A DNA stretch of 64,000 bases, from contig JBHGNT010000022.1 of assembly GCA_043228905.1 (NCBI GenBank), positions 9,672,001 through 9,736,000 of the forward strand, read 5' to 3'. Positions 11,733 through 22,996 of this stretch are shown one piece after another. This DNA is from Azolla caroliniana (Eukaryota; Polypodiophyta). The notes under the pieces were generated by a model. It saw nothing but the letters and a program-made list of their open reading frames with translations. It did not search any database and was not told where the DNA came from. Numbering within the stretch: position 1 is the first letter of the stretch; each line of letters starts with the position of its first letter. The position numbers were made by a program, and so were the translations under genes.

Positions 11733-12320
11733 CCCATCACCTTCATCCTCTTATACATCTCCACAATCAGAAGTTCAATACAATATTTCAATTGCGAGAA
11801 GGAATGAGGAACAGATATAATATGCGCCTCTTCCAAAACTTCAGGTATGCATTAACTGGGATTGCTTTAATTTTGCAGTACATGAGAAACAGAGACATAT
11901 AAATATACATGGTCTTAAATTTCCATGGGGCTTTTTCAGCCTTACTCATGAGAAGCAAAGTTTTGCAATGCAAGCACAAGAACTTCTCTTTTGTATCGAA
12001 CAGCATTCTGGAAGCTGAACTTGATAATGGTTTTATGTAGTGGGTACAAAAATGGGCCAAATATTAGTCTCACATATACATTTCCATACACATTCTGTTT
12101 GGGATACACATAAATACACACACAATACATATGCATAATATTCAAATTTGAACAAAATTCGGGAATGAAGATTTCCTTCCTTTTGTTATCTTAACCCCAA
12201 CATGGTTAAGTAACAATCTCTGCACTCAAAAATCCTTTCAGCAATCTGTGTCATTTTCTCTTCTCTCTTTTGAAGGTTTGATCTGAATTTCCTTTTCCTG
12301 CAAATGTTCCCTCCATGTAT

Positions 12321-13541
12321 TCAATCAGCAAGACCGATCTGCTTCCAGACAGCATTTCGAACACGGCTTATATCTCTACCTTTGAGAGTTCTTCCTTGAC
12401 CTTCACATACGGAGAACGTGATCATCTGGCTACAAGCTCTCTCTCTTGCCAGCAATTCATGTGGGGGGATTCTCTCTTCAAAGCGATCATTATCATCACC
12501 ATTACCATTACCATTACCATTGCCATTGCCATTGCCATTGCCATTATCATTATCATCATCGTCCTCCTCATCATTCTCATTCTCATCCTCGTCCTCATCC
12601 ACATCACCATCATTATCATCACATTCTTCTTCCACAACTATACTTTTCTTCTTGTGCTTTGATGTCATGGTGTCTTCTTTAAGTATCTTAGACCAATCAG
12701 GAGCATTGACAGGTGCAGATTGATGCTCAACATAATGAAGAAAATCATACATTACTGATCTTTTCTGAGCAGTAGAAAGTATCGGCATTGGTTCACCCCC
12801 ATCACTATACTGTCGAGATATTAATGTAGAAGAAGCCTCTGACATGAAATTCTTTAAGGTGTCATTAATCGAGCAACTTGAACCCTTCTCAGGGAGATAT
12901 TGCCGTGAAGTATAACCATCTCTCACACTACCTTCTACAGTGATATTATTCACTCTAGATTGATGCTTCTTCACATGATCACAGTTATGGCCATTACCAT
13001 GGAGGTGGTTGATGTAATCATTACCACATCCATTAATTTCATGATGAGCAAATCCTGAAGCCCCTGCATCATGATGAGTACGCCCTTGATTGTAAAACCC
13101 TAATCCACCTGTATGGTTGTGATTAAGAAAGACTATCCTTTCTGTGGCAGTGCTAGAGAGTGGAGACTTCAAATGATCTGAGCTTGATTTTATCATGTCT
13201 AGATTTAACCACATAGTATCTTCCTCTTTGAGGTTATTATTACTTATATGTGCATCAACATCATCTGCTGTTGCTTCAATGTTATTAAGGTTGTTGTAAG
13301 TGGGATCCATGCCATTATTATTCAAAGAAGAGGCAAGAGGGTTTTTGGAGATTGGGTTAGTGATGATTTGTGTGGTAAGAACATTACTAGACCTAGACAT
13401 GGTATTATAAATACTACCACATAGGATCTTCTGATCACGAAGAATGCTTCCCAGACCAATTACTGAGGCAGCTGACAGACAACGACCTCTTTTTGCAGAA
13501 GATGATAGAGAATCTGTACTGACTCCACTCAACCGAGCCAT
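12321..13541 (-). CDS. Senescence regulator S40 (DUF584) family protein
   Basis: A 406-residue frame without introns, starting MARLSGVSTDSL. The C-terminal 50 residues (357-406) carry the S40 signature: RIPPHELLARE, then SVCEGQG and GRTLKGRDISRVRNAVW. S40 proteins are small, mostly nuclear plant proteins linked to leaf senescence and to ABA, dark and stress responses. Their molecular activity is not defined. This one is two to four times longer than the usual 100-200 residues. The extra length is a Ser/Asn/His-rich N-terminal half and an acidic Asp/Glu tract running into Asn-Gly repeats at about 305-352. The start is the first ATG of the frame. It stands alone. Its regulation is suggested by the ACGT-motif cluster upstream. 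Confidence 0.85.
   Translation of the reverse strand: MARLSGVSTDSLSSSAKRGRCLSAASVIGLGSILRDQKILCGSIYNTMSRSSNVLTTQIITNPISKNPLASSLNNNGMDPTYNNLNNIEATADDVDAHISNNNLKEEDTMWLNLDMIKSSSDHLKSPLSSTATERIVFLNHNHTGGLGFYNQGRTHHDAGASGFAHHEINGCGNDYINHLHGNGHNCDHVKKHQSRVNNITVEGSVRDGYTSRQYLPEKGSSCSINDTLKNFMSEASSTLISRQYSDGGEPMPILSTAQKRSVMYDFLHYVEHQSAPVNAPDWSKILKEDTMTSKHKKKSIVVEEECDDNDGDVDEDEDENENDEEDDDDNDNGNGNGNGNGNGNGNGDDNDRFEERIPPHELLARERACSQMITFSVCEGQGRTLKGRDISRVRNAVWKQIGLAD
12486..12632 (-). repeat. Codon repeat encoding acidic Asp/Glu and Asn-Gly runs in the S40 protein
   Basis: Plus-strand CATTAC, CATTGC and CATTATCAT units read on minus as Asn-Gly and Asp-Asp/Asn-Asp runs. Units are multiples of three bases, so length change does not break the frame. 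Confidence 0.85.
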
Positions 13542-15100
13542 GGCTGCTTCTATAATAGAGCGCCCCTAAGCTCTAATTGTTAACGTTGACAATCTATGTA
13601 TGTATATATTTATATATACCAGCTCTTTGATTTTTTCTGCATGGAAAAAGAGTAAAACGAGAATTTTTTAAGCCTAGAAGAAATTGTAAGCAAAATAGAA
13701 AACAAGAAGTCGTTCCTGAATGAAGGTAAAGGATAGGCAATCAACACTGTGCTAATTCCATGGCAGATTTAAAAACTGAAAGAACGGATATGCAAAGAGC
13801 GTTTGATACTATGGATAATACAAAGAAATTGCAAAAGAAAATGAAATGGATCGGGCCATGAAACCATTACGCATGATGAGTGCGCCAGGCATTAAAAGAA
13901 AAACAGAAGAACCGAGAAGATCTTAGATATTCAAACAAGTCAATCTTGAACTGGAAGAGCGTGATGCCATATTATATTGGTTAGAGCTTTGCAAGAAGAA
14001 AACGATCAAACAGCCGAAGTTGAAGAAGACGAAGAAGAAGAAGTAAAAAAAGGTAGAATTTGGTCGCTGATTATGCCGCAATCATACAATGAGAAGATCA
14101 AGATCAGAAATTCAACATCAGAAAAATAGAGAATAAATAGCACGACACTACCATAGAGAGAAAGGTTGGAAAAACGAGTAAGATCATCACGAGCACAGAA
14201 TATTCTACAGTAGAAATTGCAGAGGGAAACGCAAAAATAGATTAGGAGGCTTAGAGAGCAGAGTTTAGGAAGATTGGACATGGCACAGGAACAGAAGGAA
14301 TGGCATGAATTATTGCATCATAAGGAAATATTTTCCAAGTTAGAAGAAGAAATGCATATATTCTCAGAGGCTTACGCTTCAATTGGAAATAGGAAAATTA
14401 GTAGCACAGAAAAAAAAAAAGATTAAAGAACAGATGAACTTACTGAGCGCTAGATTTCTAATGTATTGAAGCAGAAGAAGATCAAGGCTTCAATAGAACA
14501 TAGTGAAAAAAAAACTCTAAAGTGCTTGTTTCACCTGAAATTTAAACAAGTATATGGTCATGAACAGAAGATTAATCACCATTCCATTTGGCATTTACAA
14601 TAATGCAATCATATTCCAGTGTAGATTAGAAAAAGAAATCTCGGAAAGGAATGGGAGTGACTGATTAAAGGATACCACATAATACAGGCGTTGATACGGT
14701 TAATCATTATCAAAAGGAGGCTCACGAAAAAAAGAGAGGAACTTACCGAGCAGAGCTGCGATGGATGAAGAAGAGAAGCAGTTCACCGACAAAAAAAAAA
14801 AAAAAAAAAACCTGCAGAGAGTAGCTATCCAAAGAATTAGATAAGCAGAAAGATCAATCCTAAGAAGAGTAAAAGAACGTGAAGGATTTGTTGTCAGAAA
14901 TTACAAATATGATTGAGCAATGAGGAGGGAATGATTGGCAGACCTGGGGGGGGGGGGGGGGGGGTAAGGGTAAATATGTAAGGATGAGATTGGCGAGTAA
15001 TCTGTGATCGAGATCGAATGAGGAAAGGAAAGAGAGAGAAGGAGAGAGAGAGAGAAGGAAAGGAACTGCAGAGAGGGAAGGCAGCGAGCTATGGCGGAAG
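13542..15100 (-). other. Probable 5' leader of the S40 gene with an intron
   Basis: Between the TATA box near 15130 and the ATG at 13541 there is no other gene. On minus, strong donors (GTAAG) occur at 14746, 14443 and 14375. A good acceptor (TTTTTCCATGCAG) lies at 13637-13638. This fits a leader intron of 0.7 to 1.1 kb with alternative donors. A 19-base G run (14946-14964) and a long A run near 14790 are also here. Confidence 0.4.
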
Positions 15101-15195
15101 CTGCAGCAGGAATTTTTCCATATATGTATATATACAGAACAGACAGTGAAGAAGAAAGAGGAAGAAGAAGAAGAAGAAGAAGAAGAAAGAAGCAT
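14995..15195. repeat. Purine-rich (GA)n and (GAA)n tracts
   Basis: GAGAGA and AGAAGA runs on +, so CT-rich on minus. They lie around the predicted start region of the S40 gene. CT-rich leaders are common in plant genes. Confidence 0.7.
15127..15134 (-). promoter_or_regulatory. TATA box of the S40 gene
   Basis: TATATATA on minus, followed about 30 bp downstream by a CT-rich start region. The nearest downstream coding sequence is the S40 frame. Confidence 0.45.
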
Positions 15196-15656
15196 AAGAG
15201 AGCGAGAGGGGTAGGCTCCGTAATTAAAGAAAACCGGAAATTCCAAATTAAAACGAATTTAATAAAAATTAATAAATAATAATAATAACGAAAAGAGAGA
15301 CGGATTAAAAAGAAAAACCGCGGAAATAAAAAATTGAACGAAACATTTTACTAAATTAAATAATAAAATATTTAAAACACCAAAAAAGGAAGGAAAAAAA
15401 TAAAAGAAAAAGTGCAGACGCGTTTGAATATTATTTGCGAGAAAAAAAAAATGTTAATTTATTTTATTTAATTCATGAAAAATCGAAATAATTTAGCAAA
15501 TAAACATGTGATTATTATTTTTATTTGTATTTATATCGATAAACAAAAAACAATTTAGTTTATCTCTTTCATTTATTAAATCGAATTCTCTGACCTATTA
15601 TTAAAATAAATAAATAAATAAATCAGAACTGAAGGCTTCGGTTTAGGGAGGGCCCA

Positions 15657-15765
15657 CGGTGACGTCACGACACGTGGCAAGTCGATGCCACGTAGGCTGC
15701 GCTCCCGCCACGCACGTGGGTGGAGATCGCGCACGTGGCATGCCACGTAGGAGTTACGTGGCAGA
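15657..15765 (-). promoter_or_regulatory. ABRE/G-box (ACGT) cluster upstream of S40
   Basis: Seven ACGT cores lie in about 105 bp: TGACGTCA (15660-15667), CACGTG (15671, 15713, 15732), CCACGT (15688, 15743) and TACGTGGCA (15755). These are binding sites of plant bZIP factors, including ABA-response factors. The block lies about 530 bp upstream of the predicted TATA box. It is unusually GC-rich for its surroundings. Confidence 0.7.
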
Positions 15766-15770
15766 AGAAG

Positions 15771-15926
15771 GTTATGTTATGTATTGTTATGTATTGTTAT
15801 GTTATGTTATGTATTGTTATGTTATGTTATGTATTGTTATGTTATGTTATGTATTGTTATGTTATGTTATGTCATGTTATGTCATGTTATGTCATGTTAT
15901 GTCATGTTATGTCATGTTATGTTATG
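15771..15926. repeat. TTATG pentanucleotide microsatellite with higher-order units
   Basis: The first part repeats a 15- to 20-base unit of TTATG with an interrupting GTATTG. The second part repeats the 10-base unit TCATGTTATG. Open frames across it are artefacts of the repeat. Confidence 0.9.
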
Positions 15927-16064
15927 TGTGGGGGCATTGATGTTGCATGTCAAAGAAAAGGTTTGTTCAATCCTTCATTAAAAACCCGCCGGTTAAAATT
16001 TACAAGCTCTAAAATCGGTTGGTAAGTATTGAATACAACACATATGACAAACACAATATGATAT

Positions 16065-16090
16065 ATGTATGTATGTATGTATGTATGTAT
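16065..16090. repeat. (GTAT)n microsatellite
   Basis: Seven perfect GTAT units in AT-rich spacer. Confidence 0.9.
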
Positions 16091-19000
16091 ATGCAAGTGT
16101 GCCGGAACGTAAAAAATTGTGCAAACAATAAAATGAATGTGTTTGGGTTGCATATATTAATCTGTATAGAAATACATGCATACATAAATACAACATTACA
16201 TTGTGCGATTGTGTCCATCCCTTTTTGCGTATTATGTACATTGTGCTGTTGAGAATGACGTATAAAGTATCAGTATTTTAACCGCGGAAGCAATTCAGGA
16301 ATCATCGGCTAGTAGTGGTGTATTAAACCATGGAGCATTACAGATATGTCATCAAATATATTAAACCATGGAGCAATTTTCGAATTCATACGTTAGGATG
16401 TTAGGATGTAGCTGATTGAAACCACCTCTCTCTTTCTCTCTTTGCCTCTCATTTCATGCATCCTAATAGTGCCTAGTGTACGTATTGCTTAAAAGCTACA
16501 ACTACATGAAATGTCCTGATGGTCTATTTGTTTACCTTCAATATGAATGAATGCTTTGATCATTTTCCATGTTCCTCTCCTTCTATGACTCTAAAGGTCT
16601 TCCCCCATTGGTCTTATCTACTCCAACTTGCCTCAACTTGCTTTTCCACGTACTCTTCTCTATCCTCTTTAGATGCATATGAGAATCTCTCTATTCACTT
16701 TGGTCGTGGTCACCATAGTTCTTTACTTGCTGCCGCTTCTTTTCAGATTCGCCAAGTAGATGGTTTCTCATTATTTCCATTCCTTTTGAGCCATGAATGT
16801 ATGTGATTCCTTTTCTAAATTTATGTTCTTTATTTTCCCTTTGGTTTTAAGTGTTGCAAGCGAAAACTCTACACAAAATTCATGCATGACTAAACGTCTC
16901 TTTCGACAAAGTCAGTGTGTGGCTCCCATAGTGTTGCCGAACACGCACACACATATAGAAAGTTGCATATCCATTATGTCGTATGATTTGGATTTATTGA
17001 AATCTACCTCACGTTAGTCCATCTTCTCCCTTCTCTTTCCTTGATTTCAAATTTTTATGTTTCTTCATATGTGGGTTATTTCATATGCATCCTATTCGCG
17101 AAATATGCCATGTGTTTTCCCTCTCCATTCTGAGCTACAAATCTTTTAAATGTAGTTATGATTCGACTGTAGCTTAATTTGGACATGTATTATGAGTTTT
17201 CTCATGTCCCTACACATCAAGTGCATATTGAATTTGTGTTTAAGATATTTGATAGCATGAAGAAATATCACTACTATCATATTGCAATATAACTTGTGGG
17301 AAAATGCATAACATATTTCTTGTTGACTAATTTGTGATTTTTAGGATATTTTTATCCTCACCGAATTCGTGGATGGAGGTGCTCCCATTGAGAGAAATGT
17401 GTGCATTTTTGCGCAAACAACTCGTTACTCTCTTTCCCTCTTTGATTATCATGTACAATGTAATGCTCCACCTTCGTTACATTCACATTTTGTTCCCCCA
17501 CTGTTTCAAGAATGGCTTATCCATACTCACATTTCCCTCTTGATCGTGGTGTCTAGTGTCAAGTGTAATGTTCATTAGTAAAGTCATTGAACATTGTGAG
17601 CCACTTACGAACTCTAGACACACGATGTGTAAATGTTTCACTTTGGTTCCATAGGTTGTATTTGATACCTATGGACGATAATACAATCCATCGATCACTC
17701 TCTACAACATGTCATGCCTCACATTTGGAGTACACATTGGATCAAACCTTTACATAAAGGGGTAGATATAAGACCATAAACATCTATAGGAAACTTATGG
17801 TTTATTCTCTTCTGGAGAAAGTGATTTGGATTTTTACAACCAAATTTGAGTATATGACAGAAAAGAGGCCAAGATACAAAAAAGTGGGTTTCTAAAGACA
17901 CCATAACGCATTGATCATTTCTCACTTGTCACACTTCGAGTCTTAGTGGATGAAAGTCATTTCAAAGGTAAAATGATTATATTGTTGCTTTATAAACATC
18001 AAGGAAACCTTTTTTATGGTGCCTGTGTGAGTATCTTTGGATATGCATGGAAGAACTTCAAGTACGAAGCAAATATATGCTTGTAGTTTCTCACATATAT
18101 GAGAAAGTGATATATCATGACCATATGGGATATGAATTTTTAAAATTTTCCTTTAGCATTATTGGTATTAGGGAAGGATGGTCACTCTCCTATCTTTAGG
18201 CCATGAATTGATGAGTTTTGGCACAAATTCTTAGCAAGTTCGTACAACAAGTGTGGTCATCATGCTTTTGTTATAGACACATGATGCAATACTTGTGCAA
18301 ATACTTTCAAAGATGAACAATCTTATGAAGTGTCGTAGAAAACTTTTGCAAGGATAATCTATTGAGTCAACGACTTTAATTAAACAAAGGTATGCTTGCA
18401 AACACTCAATGATGACAAACCTTGCATTATGCAATGGTAATGGACCACTTGAAATGGTAGAAAGTTTCTAATGCATTGGCCTTGAGGTTCCCTCAATCAA
18501 TGATGGAATACATGCGTTATTTGTGACTTTGAATCGGTAAAGAGGGCTTATTATGCATTTGACAACACATGCATTGGAGGAGAAATTAAATGTTGGGTTC
18601 AAATGAGACATGGTTGACAATATGGTGACATTAGTGCTTTCCTACGTGGTAGAAAAATGGGATGGGTGCATCTCTAAGTTTACTTCACAAGAGTTTGAAA
18701 AAAGTCTAGAAGAAATTTCTATATAATTTCATTAAGTTAAAATACAAATTTGATACATACTCCCTATTTCCTCAATCTGGATCCACACAATTGGCTTCAT
18801 ATAAATTATCTCACATTCTCATAATATATGAGATGGGGCGTTCGAAAACACCTAGAGCACGCATAGACCAACGATCACACTTGACTACAACGCTAAACTT
18901 CAACCACATTCGAATTTTCTATCCCCAAGTTTTCAACTCTAACCTATCTATCCCAACCCATTTTTCTCTCTTACCCATATGTGCAGTCTCGATCACAATG

Positions 19001-20583
19001 TTCACTTTTGTCCTCCTTTGAGAACAATAGTGAAATCTCTCTCTACACATGCATACGGAGCAATGTAAGTTCAATTTTTATTAGACATTTGTCAAGGATG
19101 TAATTGATGTACAATTCACACTTATTATTCACAAACTTCTATTGTCTATATCAATTCAATTCACGAGAACTATTAGAAGGGATAAAGGCCAATAGATTCT
19201 TATTTGTGTAGATGTCTTGAATGATGAGTAGTGAACAATGAATGGCATGAATTTTACTCATTTTCTCCACGTTTCGACAACATCATGTAAACATTTGAGG
19301 CCTTAACAATATGATCCCAACTTTCCAATGTACTCTTTCACTGTCATCCTCCCTCCTTTTCCAGAGCGCACTACCCTCCTAAATTCTTGATGAGTGGTTA
19401 TGAGGCCTGGGAACATCTATGTACTAATCACATTGCATTACTAGTCAATATCATAACAAGTCCCTAATATGTATACTTTAAGGTCTTGTAATAGCACCTA
19501 CAATGTGGATCATTACTTTATCCACGTAGCAATGGCATTGCACATTCACTTTGGCTTTACATTGCTTATGGGCTTCGATACCGTAATTATAGCTTGAACT
19601 CTAAATGAAATGAGAATTTGCTAATAAAATTAGTCACTTCACAATGTTGACAAAATCCTTATATTCTCAAGATATCTATCTAGAAATATATAAAGTGAAA
19701 GAGCCTCTTTATATATTCTTGATTATATTATAGTTTTAATTGTCTGTTGTGTTGTAAAGCGAAAGGTGAGTTTTGGCGTTGATGTGTTGAGAGGGCCCAT
19801 GTTTGTCGAGATTTATTTTTACATTTCATTGCTTTCCTTGGCAACATTATTGGAGTAGGCGCATTGAGCATTATGCTACTCTATCGTATTCTAATTATGT
19901 ACTACATTTTTGGTACATTTTGACTACTCTTTCGTTAATACCAATTATAATAATTCCCTTTCACCTTGTCGTTGGCCTACATATTGCAAAATAATTCTCT
20001 CTCGTATGCTTTAATATTGTCATAACATAGACTTAAGATCTTTTATAAACACGCAAACTCTATTTACAAAACCAAGAGAATTGTCATTGCCGAATTGTTT
20101 GGTCGTTCTCAATACTTGGGTTGGGAGAAGTGGATTTGTAAATCCTTTTGAGAAACGAACCATTAGTGTGCATCACCTCAAAGAGATGATTATTACAACA
20201 ATTTTCCAATGTTTAAGATTTGAAGTTACAACGTTCCACTGTAAACCTAATGCTTCACCACTATCCTCATTGTAATCATATATATTATCTAAGCCCTCGA
20301 CATCGTAACTTTATGAGCTAATGAGACATAATTCATCCCATCAAACGAGTACATGAATTCAATTACATGACGTATAAAGGCAATGCTTTCCATTATTTAC
20401 TTACTTTATGGTTAAGATTTGTTTCATTATTATACATTGTTCACCAATCCATGAGGACATGTGAGAACATGATGATGATCACCTCCTATGTGAACCATCA
20501 ATGTGTATATTTTGGTATTCACCTTCAATGGGAACCCACTCATTCCTAATTGTGTCTCCTACAATGACATCAATTTGGTGCTT
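16091..20583. other. Intergenic, possible transposase relics, no gene called
   Basis: AT-rich spacer of 4.5 kb. Around 17930-18080 a broken plus frame (VDESHFKGKM then LFYGACVSIFGYAW) vaguely recalls a MULE-type transposase core, but too little is conserved to call it. Nothing else is recognisable. Confidence 0.4.
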
Positions 20584-20592
20584 GCATTGTTG

Positions 20593-20631
20593 TAGAATAC
20601 TTAGCATTCAATATGTATGCTAAGTATTCTA
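20593..20631. repeat. Perfect 15-bp hairpin
   Basis: Arms TAGAATACTTAGCAT (20593-20607) and its exact reverse complement (20617-20631) surround a 9-base loop. Confidence 0.9.
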
Positions 20632-20706
20632 GAAGTATTCTAGATTTTTTTCAAAAAATACTTAGAATACACGTTTTACAGATAAAATAAGTTAAATACT
20701 TAGAAT

Positions 20707-21330
20707 ATGTGTAGAATACTTGTAAAATACATTAAATACTTCTTAAAATTTAAAGGTTTTTGGAAGACAATTTCATCTATTCTGATGTGGGTAATTTGGA
20801 AGGCGCGATGCACATCAATATTTGATAATGTCACTCAGGATGCTTCAGTTATAATTGTTGAATTCTGGTTGTTACTTGTTCATACATTACATGGTCAATA
20901 TGAAAGTTTCACAGGCAATGTTAATGCCATTTTCAGGAAACAAATGCATTTTAAAAGGATATGGACCTCTATGCTCATTTTTAGGGAAGATGGAGATCAC
21001 ATAATTTGGGTGTATACTGTTCCCGTCATTTTGGGAAACAATGTCTACTAACTTTGTTTATTGACATTCTGTTGTTACAGATTTTGGGTGCTATAGGTTA
21101 CATTGAATGCTCAATTGTAGTTTGGGAGGAGTAGATGATAAAAATCTTGGAGATATGGTGTACAAATAGTGTAGTTATTGCATATACACATCAAATTGAC
21201 TATGAGGAATGGTGCTGGAAAGTTGTTGTTGTTGCACAAGTTGCAAGATGGATTATGAAAGAGAGGCATCGGTCAGAGTTTGAAAAGCAGAAATCCAGAA
21301 ACAAAAACAGCATATTGCTTGAAGTTTAGC
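20707..21330 (+). pseudogene. LINE-like ORF2 C-terminal fragment
   Basis: The plus frame reads FWKTISSILMWVIWKARCTSIF. It resembles the segment after the zinc-binding reverse-transcriptase domain in plant LINEs, where spaced Trp residues precede an Arg-rich turn. A second open piece (21135-21329) follows in another frame. No RT core remains. It lies inside the 1.3 kb element above. Confidence 0.35.
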
Positions 21331-21921
21331 TAAAAACATTTCTACTTTCTAGCATTCAAGTGAAGCACTTCTTACAGATGTTGTTACAATGATAATGTTT
21401 CTATGTCAGTTTTATCAAGCAATAATTTGGAAAAACAGCCATTGATAAGGTTATGCACAAGAAGGCCAAGTTTATGAAGCTTTAAAAGCTTCAAAAAGAT
21501 GCAAAATTTGGGCATCTCTCCTTGCTTGATCACCCCTTACAGTTGGTTATGCTCAACAAATTGGCTATGATGAGGGTACAAGGGAATCGGTTGGTATATT
21601 TGTTTTATCCAACACAACTTTTGTATTTCTTATGATTTAATAATACCAAGGCGTATCTTTTTAGGAGAAAAGAAAAAAATAAAAAATAAAAAATAAAAGT
21701 TTTTTTAGCAAAAATAAATAATTTTAAAATTTTTAAAAAGAATTGAACTTTTTTGAAATGTTATATACTTGTTAAATACATAGAATACGTCAAATTCTTA
21801 GATTACATAGAATACGTGAAAATTTGAAAAATGGCAATTCTAAAATGTAGAATGCGTGTAGAATATACTTTAGAGTATTCTAAAACATAGAATACACATT
21901 TTTTAACAACTATAGGTGCTT

Positions 21922-22719
21922 TGAAGAATGATTTTGATTAATCTCAAAGGTACCTCCTTTTGGTCTCCTTAATCATGTCTTCAAAACTAATGAAAGAGAC
22001 GAAAAAACCCTACAGTAGGTTATTTCCTTCTCTACTTGCTATTTCGCATAAAACATTATCGTGGTAGATGTTTTGGGAAAATTGTAGATTGTTTGCTTAC
22101 AAAGGGGTAGTTGGGAATTTTGTAAAATTTCAACCTAAAAAGGGTATTTCGAGCATTTTACAAAAATATTGGCCCAAGTTGGCTATTGTTAATTTTTTGT
22201 GAAATTTCTTGCCATTTTTGCAACTGACGCACTCATGATATTTTGGGCATTCTCCAAACTTTCAACATGCGATGGCCGTTTTGGCGATCGTACAAAAAAA
22301 TCATGCACTTTGTGGCTTAACTCATGAAGAATATGTTGTGTGCTAGGTCGAAACTCACATATATTTAGCATCATTGCCTTAAGACTAATGATCAATGCTC
22401 AAAGCCCTCAGTTGAGCTTTTTGTAAGCTCTATTTCTAGTGAGTGTTGACATAAACATCAAGAAGCAACTAAATGTTAGAGAGCTAAGAACTTCGAATTG
22501 TCATAAATCAAGGGTTTAGGCACGAAACATGGTTAGACTTCATTAGTACAAGTAACTCAATCACTTAATAAAACTTAATTCAAGACATATCATTTCAAAA
22601 GAGTCGATAAGAAGTAACAATGGAGACTTGGTAAAACTAGAGAAACATAATTGATTAAGTACGAAGTTTAGTTACAACAAAGCTGATCTTTAATTATTTC
22701 ACTCTCTCTCTTAGTACAA
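21922..22719. other. Intergenic, no gene seen
   Basis: AT-rich sequence before the copia relic G. It may include decayed upstream parts of that element, which I could not recognise. Confidence 0.5.
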
Positions 22720-22996
22720 TTCAAATTGGAACGATGACTTGGATACACAAAACTCTGTCTTTGGTTATGTGTTTCTATTTACAAAATGAGCAATAACATG
22801 AAAATCCAACAATCAAACTTTCGTAGCCCTATCAACAGAAGTTGAATTTGTAGTTGTTGCATCTGCCACTCAAGGAGTCTGCCTACAATGATTACTCATG
22901 GAAATGATTGACTTCATCACAATCTACGATCGACACCCACAAACTTTCAACTATGAATCATCTGAATCATGCATATCCCTAATCAATACCCCAAAG
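22720..22996 (+). pseudogene. Old copia relic G, RNase H part 1
   Basis: Decayed plus-strand copia RNase H: an Asp-Asp pair, then SVFGYVF, an internal stop, NNQTFVALSTEVEF and QGVCLQ. This corresponds to the ST/GYVF and ALSSTEAEY blocks of intact copies. Several stops interrupt it. The reading breaks at 22996, where gypsy C is inserted, and resumes at 51533. Confidence 0.65.

Larger units (their letters stand above)
20584..21914. mobile_element. hAT-like non-autonomous element with subterminal TAGAATAC repeats
   Basis: GGTGCTT occurs on both sides (20577-20583 and 21915-21921) as a 7-bp direct repeat. Both ends are dense in TAGAATAC and its reverse complement, and both ends carry a GTTGT motif in inverted orientation close to the edge. 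Length is about 1.33 kb. The terminal repeats are weak, so the class is an inference. Confidence 0.4.

Noticed and set aside
11809-11845. Short first exon (MRNRYNMRLFQNF) after the TATA box at 11725
   Set aside because: The only nearby acceptor would give an intron of about 34 bases, too short for plants, and no coding sequence follows.
12315-12723. Plus-strand frames rich in Ile/Thr, His/Tyr or Ser/Pro
   Set aside because: Antisense shadows of the acidic/Asn-Gly repeat of the S40 coding sequence.
14860-15246. 128-codon minus frame rich in Ser and Pro
   Set aside because: It lies in the CT-rich promoter and leader region and is generated by simple repeats.
15659-16025. Cys/Tyr/Val-rich frames of about 100 codons
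   Set aside because: Translations of the TTATG microsatellite.
17930-18720. MULE or hAT transposase relic
   Set aside because: Only a few residues fit, and no catalytic pattern can be traced.
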